5,501 bases of DNA from Chloroflexota bacterium (GTDB taxonomy: Bacteria; Chloroflexota; Limnocylindria; Limnocylindrales; CSP1-4): the NCBI GenBank assembly GCA_021801545.1, contig JAJYXX010000331.1, positions 1-5,501 of the forward strand. The letters are read 5' to 3'. Positions 1 through 5,501 of the stretch are shown one piece after another; positions within the stretch are counted from its first letter, which is position 1; each line of letters opens with the position of its first letter. Position numbers and translations under genes: made by a program. The notes below the pieces were generated by a model. The model ran no database searches. It was not told the DNA's origin and saw only the letters and a list, made by a program, of their open reading frames with translations.

Positions 1-680
1 CCCTTCTCGGGCTCCAGGCGGGCGACGACGCCGACGACCTGCGCGTCGGGCACCATCCCGTACTCCTCGCGGAGCGTGCAGCACGGCTCCTGGTGGTCGT
101 AGCGTTCGAGATCGACGCCGTTGTAGACGAGCGAGACCGGCGCCCCGACCCGTCCCTCCGCGGCGATCTTTGTCTTGATCGAGCGCGACACCGCGATCAG
201 GTGATCCATCTCCGGGGTGAGCAGGCGGAGCATCTCGCGATCCTCGGGCGAACGGACGCGGGACGAGTGGACGGTCGAGACGACGTACGGCCGTCGGTGG
301 CCGATCGACCCGAGCGCGATCGCCGCCCGGGTCCCGACGAGTTCGGCCCGGTACATGTGGTTGTGGACGACGTCCGGGCGGATCTCTGCCAGGAGCGCCG
401 CCAGCGCCCCGACCGCGACCGCGTCGTCGTGCCCGTCGAGGACGGTCACCGGCACCCCGAGCCGGGCGATCCGGCGCGCCGCGCTGCCGGGTGACAGCGA
501 GACGACGCTCACCTCGTAGCGCGACCGATCGAGGCGCGAGACGAGCGAATAGACGTGCTCCTGGGCGCCGCCGTTCGTCCCGGTCGCGAGCACCTCGACG
601 ACCCGGACTCGGCGCCCGTCGGGCAACGGCCCGCGCTCGACCGGCTCGAGACAGGGATCGTCGGGCTGCGGCCTGCCCAT
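1..680 (-). CDS. GT4-family glycosyltransferase, N-terminal part (3' end beyond window)
   Basis: This is the N-terminal Rossmann-like acceptor domain, and the start of the donor domain, of a GT4 (GT-B fold) glycosyltransferase, a cytoplasmic enzyme that moves a sugar from a nucleotide donor onto a glycan or lipid. Visible family marks are the glycine-rich loop TNGGAQEHVYSL (residues 35-46), VVHNHMYRAELVG (104-116), STVHS (135-139), AVSRSIK (163-169), VYNGVDLERY (185-194) and the donor-domain opening GVVARLEPEKG (217-227). The EX7E catalytic motif would lie beyond position 1, so activity and sugar specificity cannot be judged. ATG at 680 is the only ATG between the preceding in-frame stop (705-707) and the conserved core. 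It has only a weak GGCGGG upstream. The 24-nt gap after the acyltransferase frame suggests co-transcription and perhaps translational coupling. The family call is firm and the substrate is unknown. Confidence 0.9.
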   Translation of the reverse strand, partial: MGRPQPDDPCLEPVERGPLPDGRRVRVVEVLATGTNGGAQEHVYSLVSRLDRSRYEVSVVSLSPGSAARRIARLGVPVTVLDGHDDAVAVGALAALLAEIRPDVVHNHMYRAELVGTRAAIALGSIGHRRPYVVSTVHSSRVRSPEDREMLRLLTPEMDHLIAVSRSIKTKIAAEGRVGAPVSLVYNGVDLERYDHQEPCCTLREEYGMVPDAQVVGVVARLEPEK

Positions 681-704
681 CAGCGGTGCCCGCCGGTCAT
701 CGGC

Positions 705-3104
705 TCAGCGCTCCGCACGCCGGACGAGGAGTCGCTGGATCGGCTCGTCGACGGCGCCCCACTCGTACTTGTACGGCTCGTTGCCACGCAGGAAGTCGAG
801 CCTGCGCCGGCCACACTCGATCGCCCGGGCGACGTAGCGGGCGACCATGACGACGCCGGGCGAGAGCTCGCGGGCGACCGGGTCGACCCCGGCGTTGTAG
901 TAGTAGAGGCGTTCGCCGTCGTCGAAGTGGATGCCCGCCGCGACCCGCCGCCCGGCGACGGTGAGGACGCTCAGGCGCAGCGGCCCCGCCGGGCCGAACA
1001 GCTCGAACAGCCGGCGGAAGAAGACGCGGCTCGCCGCGCCGCCGGGGGTCGGGGGAAAGAGTCCGTCGGCGCCCCAGCGCCTCTGGTGGAGCTCGATGAA
1101 CGTCTCGAGCTCGGCGAGCGGATCGGGCACCTCGGCCAGGACGACCTCGCCGGCCGCCTCGGCCCGGCGCAGCTTGCGCCGGATCTCGTGGCGCTCCTTC
1201 TTGCCGAGCGTGTCGAGGTAGGCCTCGAAGTCGGCCCCCTCGGACAGCGTGATCACCGGGCAGACGTCCTCACGCTCGACGTTCAGCGTCCAGCCCTCGG
1301 TCGCTTCGCGCCGGAGAAAGGCACCGGCAAGCGCGTCGGCCGCCGGGTCGGCGCAGCGCAGCCGCCGGAGGTCGATGACGTCCCAGGGCGCCGGATGGGC
1401 GTCGTCGGGGGCAGGCGGTGAGGCGGCGTGGGCGGCGAACGCCTCGGCGATCGAGGGCAGATCGTCGGACGCGCCGAGGACGGTCGCGTAGTCGGCGTGA
1501 TAGGAGGCGCCGAAGAAGATGGCCTTGGCGGTCGGAGCGACCGGGGTCAGTGTCCCGGGCGAACCGTGGCGCATCGTCGTGTGCACGAGCGCATCGGTCG
1601 GCTCGACCTCGTGACGGTGCATGAGCGGGACGATCGCGACCGGGGGTGCATCCGCGCTCGGGGCGCCGTCCGACCCGGACTCGAAGAGGACGAGCGTCTG
1701 GTCGTGCGCGTTCGCCCCGTACGCGTCCCACCAGGCGCGGTGAAAGGCCCAGCGCGAGAAGGGGGTGGCCCACGGGTTCCGGGCAGCGAGCGCGTCCCAG
1801 GTCGCCGGATCGATCGAGTCGAACGGCCGATGGACGGCCGTCAGCGGCCGGGCGGGCAGACGGGCGACGACGTCGAGGGCGGGAGTCGGGGGACAGGCAG
1901 GCTCCCTGCCGGACGTCGTCGGGGTCACGGCCGGGAGGATAGCACCGGGAACAGCGGATCGTTGTCCGCGCAACCGATCGGCGCCGCGCCGGCCCGGCTG
2001 CGGCGGTCGCCGGGCGCGCCGACCCGCCCGACCGGTTGCCACCGATCCCGCGAGCGTTGCGAAGAACACCACCGGGTAGACCCACGCCGGTCCCCAGGTG
2101 GCAAGCGGGATCACGGCGGCCCACCACTGCCTTCGCTCGAGCAGGAGCGCCACGGGGATGAGCAGGACGACCGCGTAGTGGTCCCAGAGGAGCGGCGAGA
2201 GCAGCTGGGACGCGACGACGGTGACGACGTAGCTCGTCTCGTCATCGCGGCGGAGCCAGGCGAAGACCGTGACGAGCCCGACGGCGAGGACGCTCAGCCA
2301 CTGGATGGCGGTCGCCAACGCCTCGGACGCTCCGGCCTGGTAGGCGATCGCACCGGGCGTGAAGTTGTGCGGCGTCGTCACCGGCGAGCTCACCTTCCGG
2401 AGGAGGGCGACGTAGTCGGCCCAGGCGCCCGGCCCGGTGATGCTCGTCGCGACGATGGCAAGCCCGACGAGCGCCGCCGCGCCGAGCGCGACGGCCCGCC
2501 ACCGCCGCTCGACGACCGCCCAGGCGAAGAGGAGCGCCGGCTGGAGCTTGATCGCCGTCCCGGCCGCAAGTGACCCGGCCAGGACGATCGGGCGGTCCAT
2601 CCACCGCCAGCCGGCGGCGAAGGCGAAGAGCAGCAGGGGCGTCACCTGGCCGAGCTTCATCGTGTAGAGGAACGGCCACTGGAGTCCGGCGAGGAGGAGA
2701 ACGAGCCAGCGGATGTCGCGCCGGACCGGCAGGAGGGCGACGCCGGCGACGAACGCGACGACGAGGACCCCGAGCCATGCCGCGAGCGCCACGCCATCGG
2801 GCAGGAGGGCGAACGGGACGAACGCGAGGGCAAACGGTGGTGGGTAGAGGTAGATCGCGAATCCACCCGCCAGGTCCACGCCGGGGTCGTAGAGCGGCCG
2901 TCCGTCGAGCAGGCGCTGGGCGGCGTGGAGGTACGCCTGGAAGTCATAGCCGAGGGTCGGGCCGGCGGCGGCGAAGATCGTGGCCAGGCCGGCGCTGAAC
3001 ACCGCGACGGCGACGACCGGCAGCGCGACCCGAGCGAAGCGCCGGCCGGATGGCCCGGCCGATCGCACGTCAGCCGGCGGGCCGCTCACGGTCGGCAAGC
3101 GCAT
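705..3104 (-). CDS. GT87 (DUF2029) membrane glycosyltransferase joined in frame to a CelD/BcsL-type GNAT acyltransferase domain
   Basis: One open frame of 799 codons carries two domains that are usually separate proteins. Residues 22-355 form a multi-pass membrane protein with GT87 marks: GYDFQAYL with the likely catalytic Asp54, YPPPF (87-91), LGQV (151-154), AIKLQP (184-189) and SPLLWDHY (303-310). GT87 enzymes are GT-C fold and use polyprenyl-phosphate sugars at the membrane. Residues about 420-799 are an Acetyltransf_6/FemAB-like domain: KKERHEIRRKLRR (635-647), LYYYNAGVDP (733-742) and LDFLRGNEPYKYEW (769-782). Between them lies an Arg/Pro-rich linker (about 358-410) that looks poorly coding. 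ATG at 3104 overlaps the GT2 gene by 35 bp and has no clear ribosome site. GTG at 3089 or 3068 are alternative starts. GTG at 1928 (residue 393) could start the acyltransferase as a separate 407-residue protein. Domain calls are firm. Whether this is one polypeptide or two is open. Confidence 0.78.
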   Translation of the reverse strand: MRLPTVSGPPADVRSAGPSGRRFARVALPVVAVAVFSAGLATIFAAAGPTLGYDFQAYLHAAQRLLDGRPLYDPGVDLAGGFAIYLYPPPFALAFVPFALLPDGVALAAWLGVLVVAFVAGVALLPVRRDIRWLVLLLAGLQWPFLYTMKLGQVTPLLLFAFAAGWRWMDRPIVLAGSLAAGTAIKLQPALLFAWAVVERRWRAVALGAAALVGLAIVATSITGPGAWADYVALLRKVSSPVTTPHNFTPGAIAYQAGASEALATAIQWLSVLAVGLVTVFAWLRRDDETSYVVTVVASQLLSPLLWDHYAVVLLIPVALLLERRQWWAAVIPLATWGPAWVYPVVFFATLAGSVATGRAGRRARRPPQPGRRGADRLRGQRSAVPGAILPAVTPTTSGREPACPPTPALDVVARLPARPLTAVHRPFDSIDPATWDALAARNPWATPFSRWAFHRAWWDAYGANAHDQTLVLFESGSDGAPSADAPPVAIVPLMHRHEVEPTDALVHTTMRHGSPGTLTPVAPTAKAIFFGASYHADYATVLGASDDLPSIAEAFAAHAASPPAPDDAHPAPWDVIDLRRLRCADPAADALAGAFLRREATEGWTLNVEREDVCPVITLSEGADFEAYLDTLGKKERHEIRRKLRRAEAAGEVVLAEVPDPLAELETFIELHQRRWGADGLFPPTPGGAASRVFFRRLFELFGPAGPLRLSVLTVAGRRVAAGIHFDDGERLYYYNAGVDPVARELSPGVVMVARYVARAIECGRRRLDFLRGNEPYKYEWGAVDEPIQRLLVRRAER
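1936..1941 (-). promoter_or_regulatory. Possible -10 box (TATCCT) for the acyltransferase half
   Basis: On the minus strand TATCCT is followed by exactly 7 nt and then GTG at 1928, which would place the transcription start at or next to the start codon (a leaderless message). No good -35 hexamer is visible. It sits inside the Arg/Pro-rich linker of the long frame. The same box-7 nt-GTG arrangement occurs before the GT2 gene. This is inferred from spacing only. Confidence 0.35.
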
Positions 3105-3891
3105 TGGCGAGGCGGCCGAGGCCGCGATGGAGGAACGGGATCCGGACGAGGTCCCAGGCCACCCGGAGCGCGAGCGTGAGGCCGGGGTGCATCCGCGAGC
3201 CACGCCGGTCGTACCAGCGGATCGGGACGACCGCGATCCGGTAGCCGCGCTTGCGGGCCAGGTAGATCAGCTCGACGTCGAAGACGATGCTCGTGATCCG
3301 CTGGCGGGCGAACAGGTCGTGGGCCGCCTCGCGGCTGAACCCCTTGAACCCACACTGGGTGTCGCGGACGGGCCCGGCGACCCACACCGAGGCGGGGACG
3401 TGGAAGGCCGCCCCGAGCAGGCGCCGGTACGCCGGCTGGCTCTGCCGCATGTCCGAACCGTCGGGCTGGATCCGGCTGCCGAGGGCGACGTCGGCCGATC
3501 CGAGCGCCTCGACGAGGAGCGGGAGCTGGTCCGGCGGTGTCGCCATGTCGGCGTCGGCGAAGACGATGACGTCACCGCCGGCGGCGAGCATCCCGGCCTT
3601 GACCGCCGCTCCCTTGCCGCCGTGCGGCATGCTCAGCAGCCGCAGGGTCGTCGGGGCGGTCTCAGGGGCCATCGCCTCAGGGCGGGCGCGAACGAGCGCG
3701 ACCGTCCCGTCGGTGCTCCCGTCATCGACGACGAGGACGTCGATCCGGGCCGGCAGACGGTCCGCTCCCAGGCCGCCATCGCGCGCCTGGCCACCACGGC
3801 GCCGCAGGTACCCGAACAGCTCGTCGAGCGCGGAACCGAGCCGCGCCTCTTCGTTGTAGGCGGGCAGGACGAGCGTCAGGCTGGCGGGCAT
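3070..3891 (-). CDS. GT2-family glycosyltransferase, ALG5/DPM1-like (polyprenyl-phosphate sugar synthase type)
   Basis: This 273-residue protein is a complete GT-A fold GT2 enzyme with no C-terminal membrane segments. It shows LVLPAYNEE (7-15), VVDDGSTDGT (54-63), a GGKG loop (91-94), the DxD-type metal/nucleotide site FADADMATP (111-119), DTQCGFKGF (177-185) and FDVELIYLA (204-212) followed by RGYRIAVVPIRW (215-226). The DTQCGFK and FDVEL blocks are typical of eukaryotic ALG5 and related bacterial enzymes that transfer a hexose from a nucleotide sugar to dolichyl or polyprenyl phosphate at the cytoplasmic membrane face. Glucose or mannose is plausible, but the sequence does not decide. The frame is open up to 4038, but that extension is low-complexity Ala/Arg/Pro and runs into the insertion sequence end, so the start is ATG 3891 or the adjacent GTG 3894. 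The 3' end overlaps the GT87 frame, which fits an operon in which GT2 supplies the GT87 donor. Confidence 0.9.
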   Translation of the reverse strand: MPASLTLVLPAYNEEARLGSALDELFGYLRRRGGQARDGGLGADRLPARIDVLVVDDGSTDGTVALVRARPEAMAPETAPTTLRLLSMPHGGKGAAVKAGMLAAGGDVIVFADADMATPPDQLPLLVEALGSADVALGSRIQPDGSDMRQSQPAYRRLLGAAFHVPASVWVAGPVRDTQCGFKGFSREAAHDLFARQRITSIVFDVELIYLARKRGYRIAVVPIRWYDRRGSRMHPGLTLALRVAWDLVRIPFLHRGLGRLANALADRERPAG

Positions 3892-3901
3892 CACGCCGCG
3901 C

Positions 3902-3907
3902 AGTCTA
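3902..3907 (-). promoter_or_regulatory. Possible -10 box (TAGACT) for the glycosyltransferase operon
   Basis: TAGACT on the minus strand is followed by 7 nt and then GTGATG (3894-3889), the start region of the GT2 gene. There is no Shine-Dalgarno sequence in that gap, so a leaderless transcript is likely if the box is real. No -35 element is recognisable. The box lies between the remnant of the disrupted gene and the first glycosyltransferase, the expected position for an operon promoter. Confidence 0.45.
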
Positions 3908-3913
3908 TCGGTT

Positions 3914-3931
3914 GGGCCCGCCGCCGGGCCC
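3914..3931. repeat. GGGCCC repeat able to form a hairpin
   Basis: Two copies of the self-complementary hexamer GGGCCC flank a 6-nt GCCGCC spacer, so the stretch can pair as a 6-bp GC stem. It lies just upstream of the TAGACT box, in the short gap left after the disrupted gene. There is no following T-run on either strand that would make it a standard terminator. In such GC-rich DNA it may be chance. Confidence 0.35.
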
Positions 3932-3932
3932 G

Positions 3933-3954
3933 CCGGGGCAGCTTCCGGGGCAGC
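3933..3954. repeat. Two direct copies of CCGGGGCAGC, 12-bp period
   Basis: The decamer CCGGGGCAGC occurs at 3933-3942 and again at 3945-3954, separated by TT. It lies just past the stop codon of the truncated spermidine synthase-like remnant. Two copies are too few for a CRISPR or a true tandem array. It may mark slippage or decay in a non-coding stretch. Confidence 0.5.
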
Positions 3955-3955
3955 C

Positions 3956-4013
3956 TCACCGGAACGGGAACCCCGCGCCCGCGAGGATCGCGGATACGGC
4001 CTGGGTCGTGTTA
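3956..4013 (-). pseudogene. 3' remnant of the IS-interrupted spermidine synthase-like gene
   Basis: Read on the minus strand from the target duplication, and joined to the GG at 5361-5360 beyond the insertion sequence, this stretch encodes NTTQAVSAIL followed by AGAGFPFR and a TGA (3958-3956). NTTQAVSAIL is the expected continuation of the LVFG motif in membrane-type spermidine synthases, which proves the two pieces were once contiguous. After AVSAIL the expected glycine-rich second transmembrane helix and the whole aminopropyltransferase domain are absent, and I find no continuation in the other frames before the GT2 gene. The fragment cannot be a functional gene by itself. Confidence 0.82.
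4011..4013. repeat. Target site duplication TTA, left copy
   Basis: TTA abuts the left terminal inverted repeat of the insertion sequence and is matched by TTA at 5357-5359 on the other side. Collapsing the two copies restores the host reading frame, which independently confirms a 3-bp duplication. Confidence 0.85.
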
Positions 4014-4031
4014 GGGCTCGGAACGCAATAA
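4014..4031. repeat. Left terminal inverted repeat of the IS
   Basis: GGGCTCGGAACGCAATAA matches the reverse complement of 5339-5356 (GGGCGCGGAACGCAATAA) at 17 of 18 positions. The mismatch is T versus G at position 5. It is the end distal to the transposase start. Confidence 0.92.
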
Positions 4032-4083
4032 CCTCCACAAGTGTAGACGCGCAAGATGGTGGACGTGACCGGCGTACGGGCCA

Positions 4084-5301
4084 CTATGGGGGCTGGTGGG
4101 GGCGCGGTGCGATGGTGTAGTTCCACTCACCGTGGAAGCCGTGCGGCGAGAGAGCGAGGCGGGCAAAGTCCGCATCGCTGACCCGGACTCCCGCCGGGTA
4201 GGTGCCCATATCCAGCGCCGCTTTCACGTGCAGGCCGCTGCGGGTGGTGGTCGCGCCGATCAACTCGACGATCACCTCGTGGCTGACCAGGGGTCGCCCG
4301 CGCCAGTTGCTGCTGATGTGGGCGAAGAGCCGATGCTCGATCTTGTTCCATTTGCTGGTCCCCGGCGGGAAGTGGCTCACCGTGATCGTGAGCCCGGACT
4401 CGCGGGCGAACTGCGCCAGCTCCCATTTCCAGAGCCGGAGCCGATAGCCGTTGCTGCCGCCGCCATCGGCGCAGACCTGCAGCCGCCGTGCCTCCGGGTA
4501 GACGGCCCGACCGACCTGCTGCCACCAGCGGCGGATGCTTTCCACCGCGAAGGCGGCGGTGTCATGGTCGGTGCCCACGTTGACCCAGCCGCTGTCGGCG
4601 GCCAGGTCGTAGACCCCGTAGGGGATCGCCTTGCCGAGCTCCGGGTCCAGGAAGTCGTGGACGTTGACGCGCTCCGGTTGCCCCTGGCGGTGCCACTCGC
4701 GGCCGCCGTTCTTGAAGGGGCCGACCAGCTCCTTCTTCTTGGTGTCCACGCTGATCACCGGCTCGCCCGCCGCCAGGCTGTCGCGCACCCGCTCGTTGAG
4801 GTAGCGGAACTGGGCATCGCGATCCTGGTGCTGCCGACCCTCCAGGCCCTTGGCGTTGCCCTGCAGGCTGTAGCCCAGCCGCCGGAGCAGCACCCCGACC
4901 ACCCGGTGGCTGACGGGGTGTCCCTGGGCGGTGAGCGCGTCGGCGAGCTGGCGGGTGCTCTTGCAGGTCCAGCGCAGGGGACTCTCGGGGTCGCCCCGCG
5001 TGTCCGGATCCACCAGCGCGTCCAAGGCCGCGAGCAGCCCGGGATCTTTCACCTGGGCTGGCTTGCGGCCGCCACCGGGACGGCGCGAGCGGGTCCCGGC
5101 TTCGGACCGCGGTGCTTGCTCGAGCTCCTCCACGCCCTTGCTGACCGTGGTGCGCGACACCCCGGCCGCGGCGGCCACCACCGAGACGCCGCCCCACCCC
5201 AGGGCTCGCGCATGGGCGCCGTAGAGGAGCCGTCGCTGGCGCTCCGTCAGATGGGGCGTGACGATCCTGAAGACCTCGGAGAGCTGAGCGTCGGCGACCA
5301 C
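4084..5301 (-). CDS. ISAzo13-family DDE transposase
   Basis: This 405-residue transposase catalyses cut and strand transfer at the IS ends. An N-terminal helix-turn-helix region (about 36-60, with AAAAGVSRTTVSKGVEEL) and a basic linker GGGRKP (76-81) precede the RNase H-like catalytic core. That core has Asp186 in SVDTKKKE, Asp279 in CADGGGSN and Glu322 in KWNKIEHRLF. Other family blocks are ELVGPFKNGG (191-200), NVHDF (213-217), GTDHDTAAFAVESIRRWW (243-260) and SHFPPGTSKWNK (309-320). Length is normal for the family and no frameshift is seen. The start is a GTG at 5301. The next in-frame codons upstream contain no start before a TAG at 5328-5326. The purine-rich AGGGAG abuts the GTG with no spacer, too close for a normal ribosome site, so initiation may be weak. 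That would suit self-limiting transposase expression. Confidence 0.93.
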   Translation of the reverse strand: MVADAQLSEVFRIVTPHLTERQRRLLYGAHARALGWGGVSVVAAAAGVSRTTVSKGVEELEQAPRSEAGTRSRRPGGGRKPAQVKDPGLLAALDALVDPDTRGDPESPLRWTCKSTRQLADALTAQGHPVSHRVVGVLLRRLGYSLQGNAKGLEGRQHQDRDAQFRYLNERVRDSLAAGEPVISVDTKKKELVGPFKNGGREWHRQGQPERVNVHDFLDPELGKAIPYGVYDLAADSGWVNVGTDHDTAAFAVESIRRWWQQVGRAVYPEARRLQVCADGGGSNGYRLRLWKWELAQFARESGLTITVSHFPPGTSKWNKIEHRLFAHISSNWRGRPLVSHEVIVELIGATTTRSGLHVKAALDMGTYPAGVRVSDADFARLALSPHGFHGEWNYTIAPRPHQPP

Positions 5302-5307
5302 CTCCCT
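5302..5307 (-). promoter_or_regulatory. Shine-Dalgarno-like AGGGAG abutting the transposase GTG
   Basis: AGGGAG is the only ribosome-site-like sequence before the transposase and has zero spacing to the GTG at 5301. Normal spacing is about 5-9 nt. Either initiation is inefficient or the real start is a non-standard codon slightly downstream; no other ATG or GTG occurs in the next several codons. Confidence 0.35.
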
Positions 5308-5338
5308 ATTCTGACTCCACCCGGCCTACTCGTCTAGA

Positions 5339-5356
5339 TTATTGCGTTCCGCGCCC
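5339..5356. repeat. Right terminal inverted repeat of the IS
   Basis: TTATTGCGTTCCGCGCCC is the inverted partner of 4014-4031 with one mismatch. It is the transposase-proximal end and lies 37 bp upstream of the transposase GTG. It also supplies the last codons of the truncated host frame. Confidence 0.92.
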
Positions 5357-5359
5357 TTA
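5357..5359. repeat. Target site duplication TTA, right copy
   Basis: This is the direct copy of TTA 4011-4013 next to the right inverted repeat. On the minus strand it reads TAA and supplies the T of Gly35 (GGT) and the first two bases of Asn36 in the reconstructed host gene. Confidence 0.85.
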
Positions 5360-5501
5360 CCGAAGACGAGCACCAGCTGGCGCGCCCAGACGACCTCGTA
5401 GACGAGGCCCGCAGCCCCGGACAGGACGAAGATCAGGAGGATCGGCCAGCGGCGAGTGGTCATCGTGCGCTGATCGTCGCAGGTTCGCCCTTACTCAGCC
5501 C

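Larger units (their letters stand above)
4014..5356 (-). mobile_element. Insertion sequence, ISAzo13 family, apparently intact (1343 bp)
   Basis: The element is bounded by 18-bp inverted repeats starting GGG and flanked by TTA on both sides. It contains one transposase gene that fills almost all of it. Size, a single long frame, GG-type ends and a short target duplication agree with the ISAzo13 family. The transposase has start, stop and all three catalytic acidic residues, so the copy looks recent and potentially active. It has inserted in a spermidine synthase-like gene, with its transposase in the same direction as that gene. Whether it is a known named IS would need a database comparison. 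Confidence 0.9.
5326..5463 (-). pseudogene. Membrane-type spermidine synthase-like gene, 5' fragment cut by the IS
   Basis: ATG at 5463 opens a frame whose first 35 residues include a hydrophobic segment ILLIFVLSGAAGLVYEVVW (8-26) and RQLVLVFG (28-35). SGAAGLVYEVVWxRxLxLVFG is the signature of the first membrane helix of multi-pass proteins with a C-terminal spermidine/spermine synthase-like aminopropyltransferase domain. After Gly35 the host sequence ends at the IS boundary (5357). Translation would continue for ten residues, KGAERNNLDE, encoded by the IS end, and stop at 5326. The residual 45-residue peptide lacks any catalytic part. Together with 3956-4013 it restores a 53-codon stub. No good Shine-Dalgarno sequence is seen in the 38 nt upstream that the window contains. 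Confidence 0.85.

Noticed and set aside
680..700. Six-codon mini frame (ATG 700 to TGA 680) overlapping the GT4 ATG as TGATG
   Set aside because: The overlap geometry suits translational coupling, but the frame is very short, has no ribosome site of its own and is likely chance.
1428..2573. A 381-codon plus-strand frame opposite the GT87-acyltransferase gene
   Set aside because: The composition is Arg/Gly/Asp-rich with no recognisable domain. The opposite strand has conserved motifs in both domains, so this is a shadow frame.
3914..3954. Possible intrinsic terminator or small repeat array upstream of the GT2 gene
   Set aside because: A GC stem and a two-copy direct repeat are present, but there is no U-tract and there are too few repeats for an array or CRISPR.
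3892..4038. N-terminal extension of the GT2 frame starting at 4038
   Set aside because: It would start inside the IS beyond its left end and runs through the host remnant and GC-rich gap. The peptide is low-complexity, and the GT2 fold starts right after 3891.
4096..5337. A 413-codon open frame on the plus strand opposite the transposase
   Set aside because: It is antisense to a clear DDE transposase. Its peptide is repetitive Ala/Gly/Arg/Val with no family motifs, as expected for the mirror of a high-GC gene.
4011..5359. Extending the inverted repeats outward to include GTTA/GTAA
   Set aside because: The TTA next to both ends is a direct repeat, and collapsing it restores the host frame, so these bases are target duplication rather than IS sequence.

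Overview
The window comes from a high-GC bacterial chromosome or contig. All recognisable genes lie on the minus strand and have strongly G/C-biased third codon positions. Two genes may start with GTG directly behind a TAnnnT box, a leaderless-like arrangement. With the gene content, this would fit a Chloroflexota (Limnocylindria-like) or actinobacterial genome, but there is no phylogenetic marker here and the taxon is a guess.

Reading in the direction of transcription (right to left), the window opens with the first 35 codons of a membrane-type spermidine synthase-like gene. It is interrupted by an apparently intact 1343-bp insertion sequence of the ISAzo13 type (4014-5356). This element has a 405-residue DDE transposase, 18-bp terminal inverted repeats with one mismatch, and a 3-bp target duplication (TTA). 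Removing the element and one TTA copy rejoins the host frame through the family motif VFGNTTQAVSAIL. The gene then stops nine codons later, so only a 53-codon stub survives. The host gene was therefore truncated independently of the insertion.

Downstream is a cell-envelope glycan or glycolipid biosynthesis cluster. It holds an ALG5/DPM1-like GT2 glycosyltransferase (3070-3891), then a long frame (705-3104) that joins a multi-pass GT87 (DUF2029) glycosyltransferase to a CelD/BcsL-type GNAT acyltransferase domain. It ends with the N-terminal 226 codons of a GT4 glycosyltransferase that runs off the left edge. The likely logic is that the GT2 enzyme charges a polyprenyl phosphate with a sugar, the GT87 membrane enzyme uses that lipid-linked sugar outside the cytoplasmic membrane, and the acyltransferase and GT4 enzyme modify or extend the glycan.

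The points most worth following are the exact reconstruction of the IS-interrupted gene, and whether the GT87-acyltransferase frame is a true fusion or two genes joined by a frameshift. Base composition and a GTGA overlap at the junction favour a second gene starting at 1928. I see no convincing evidence of a wholly new biological system.
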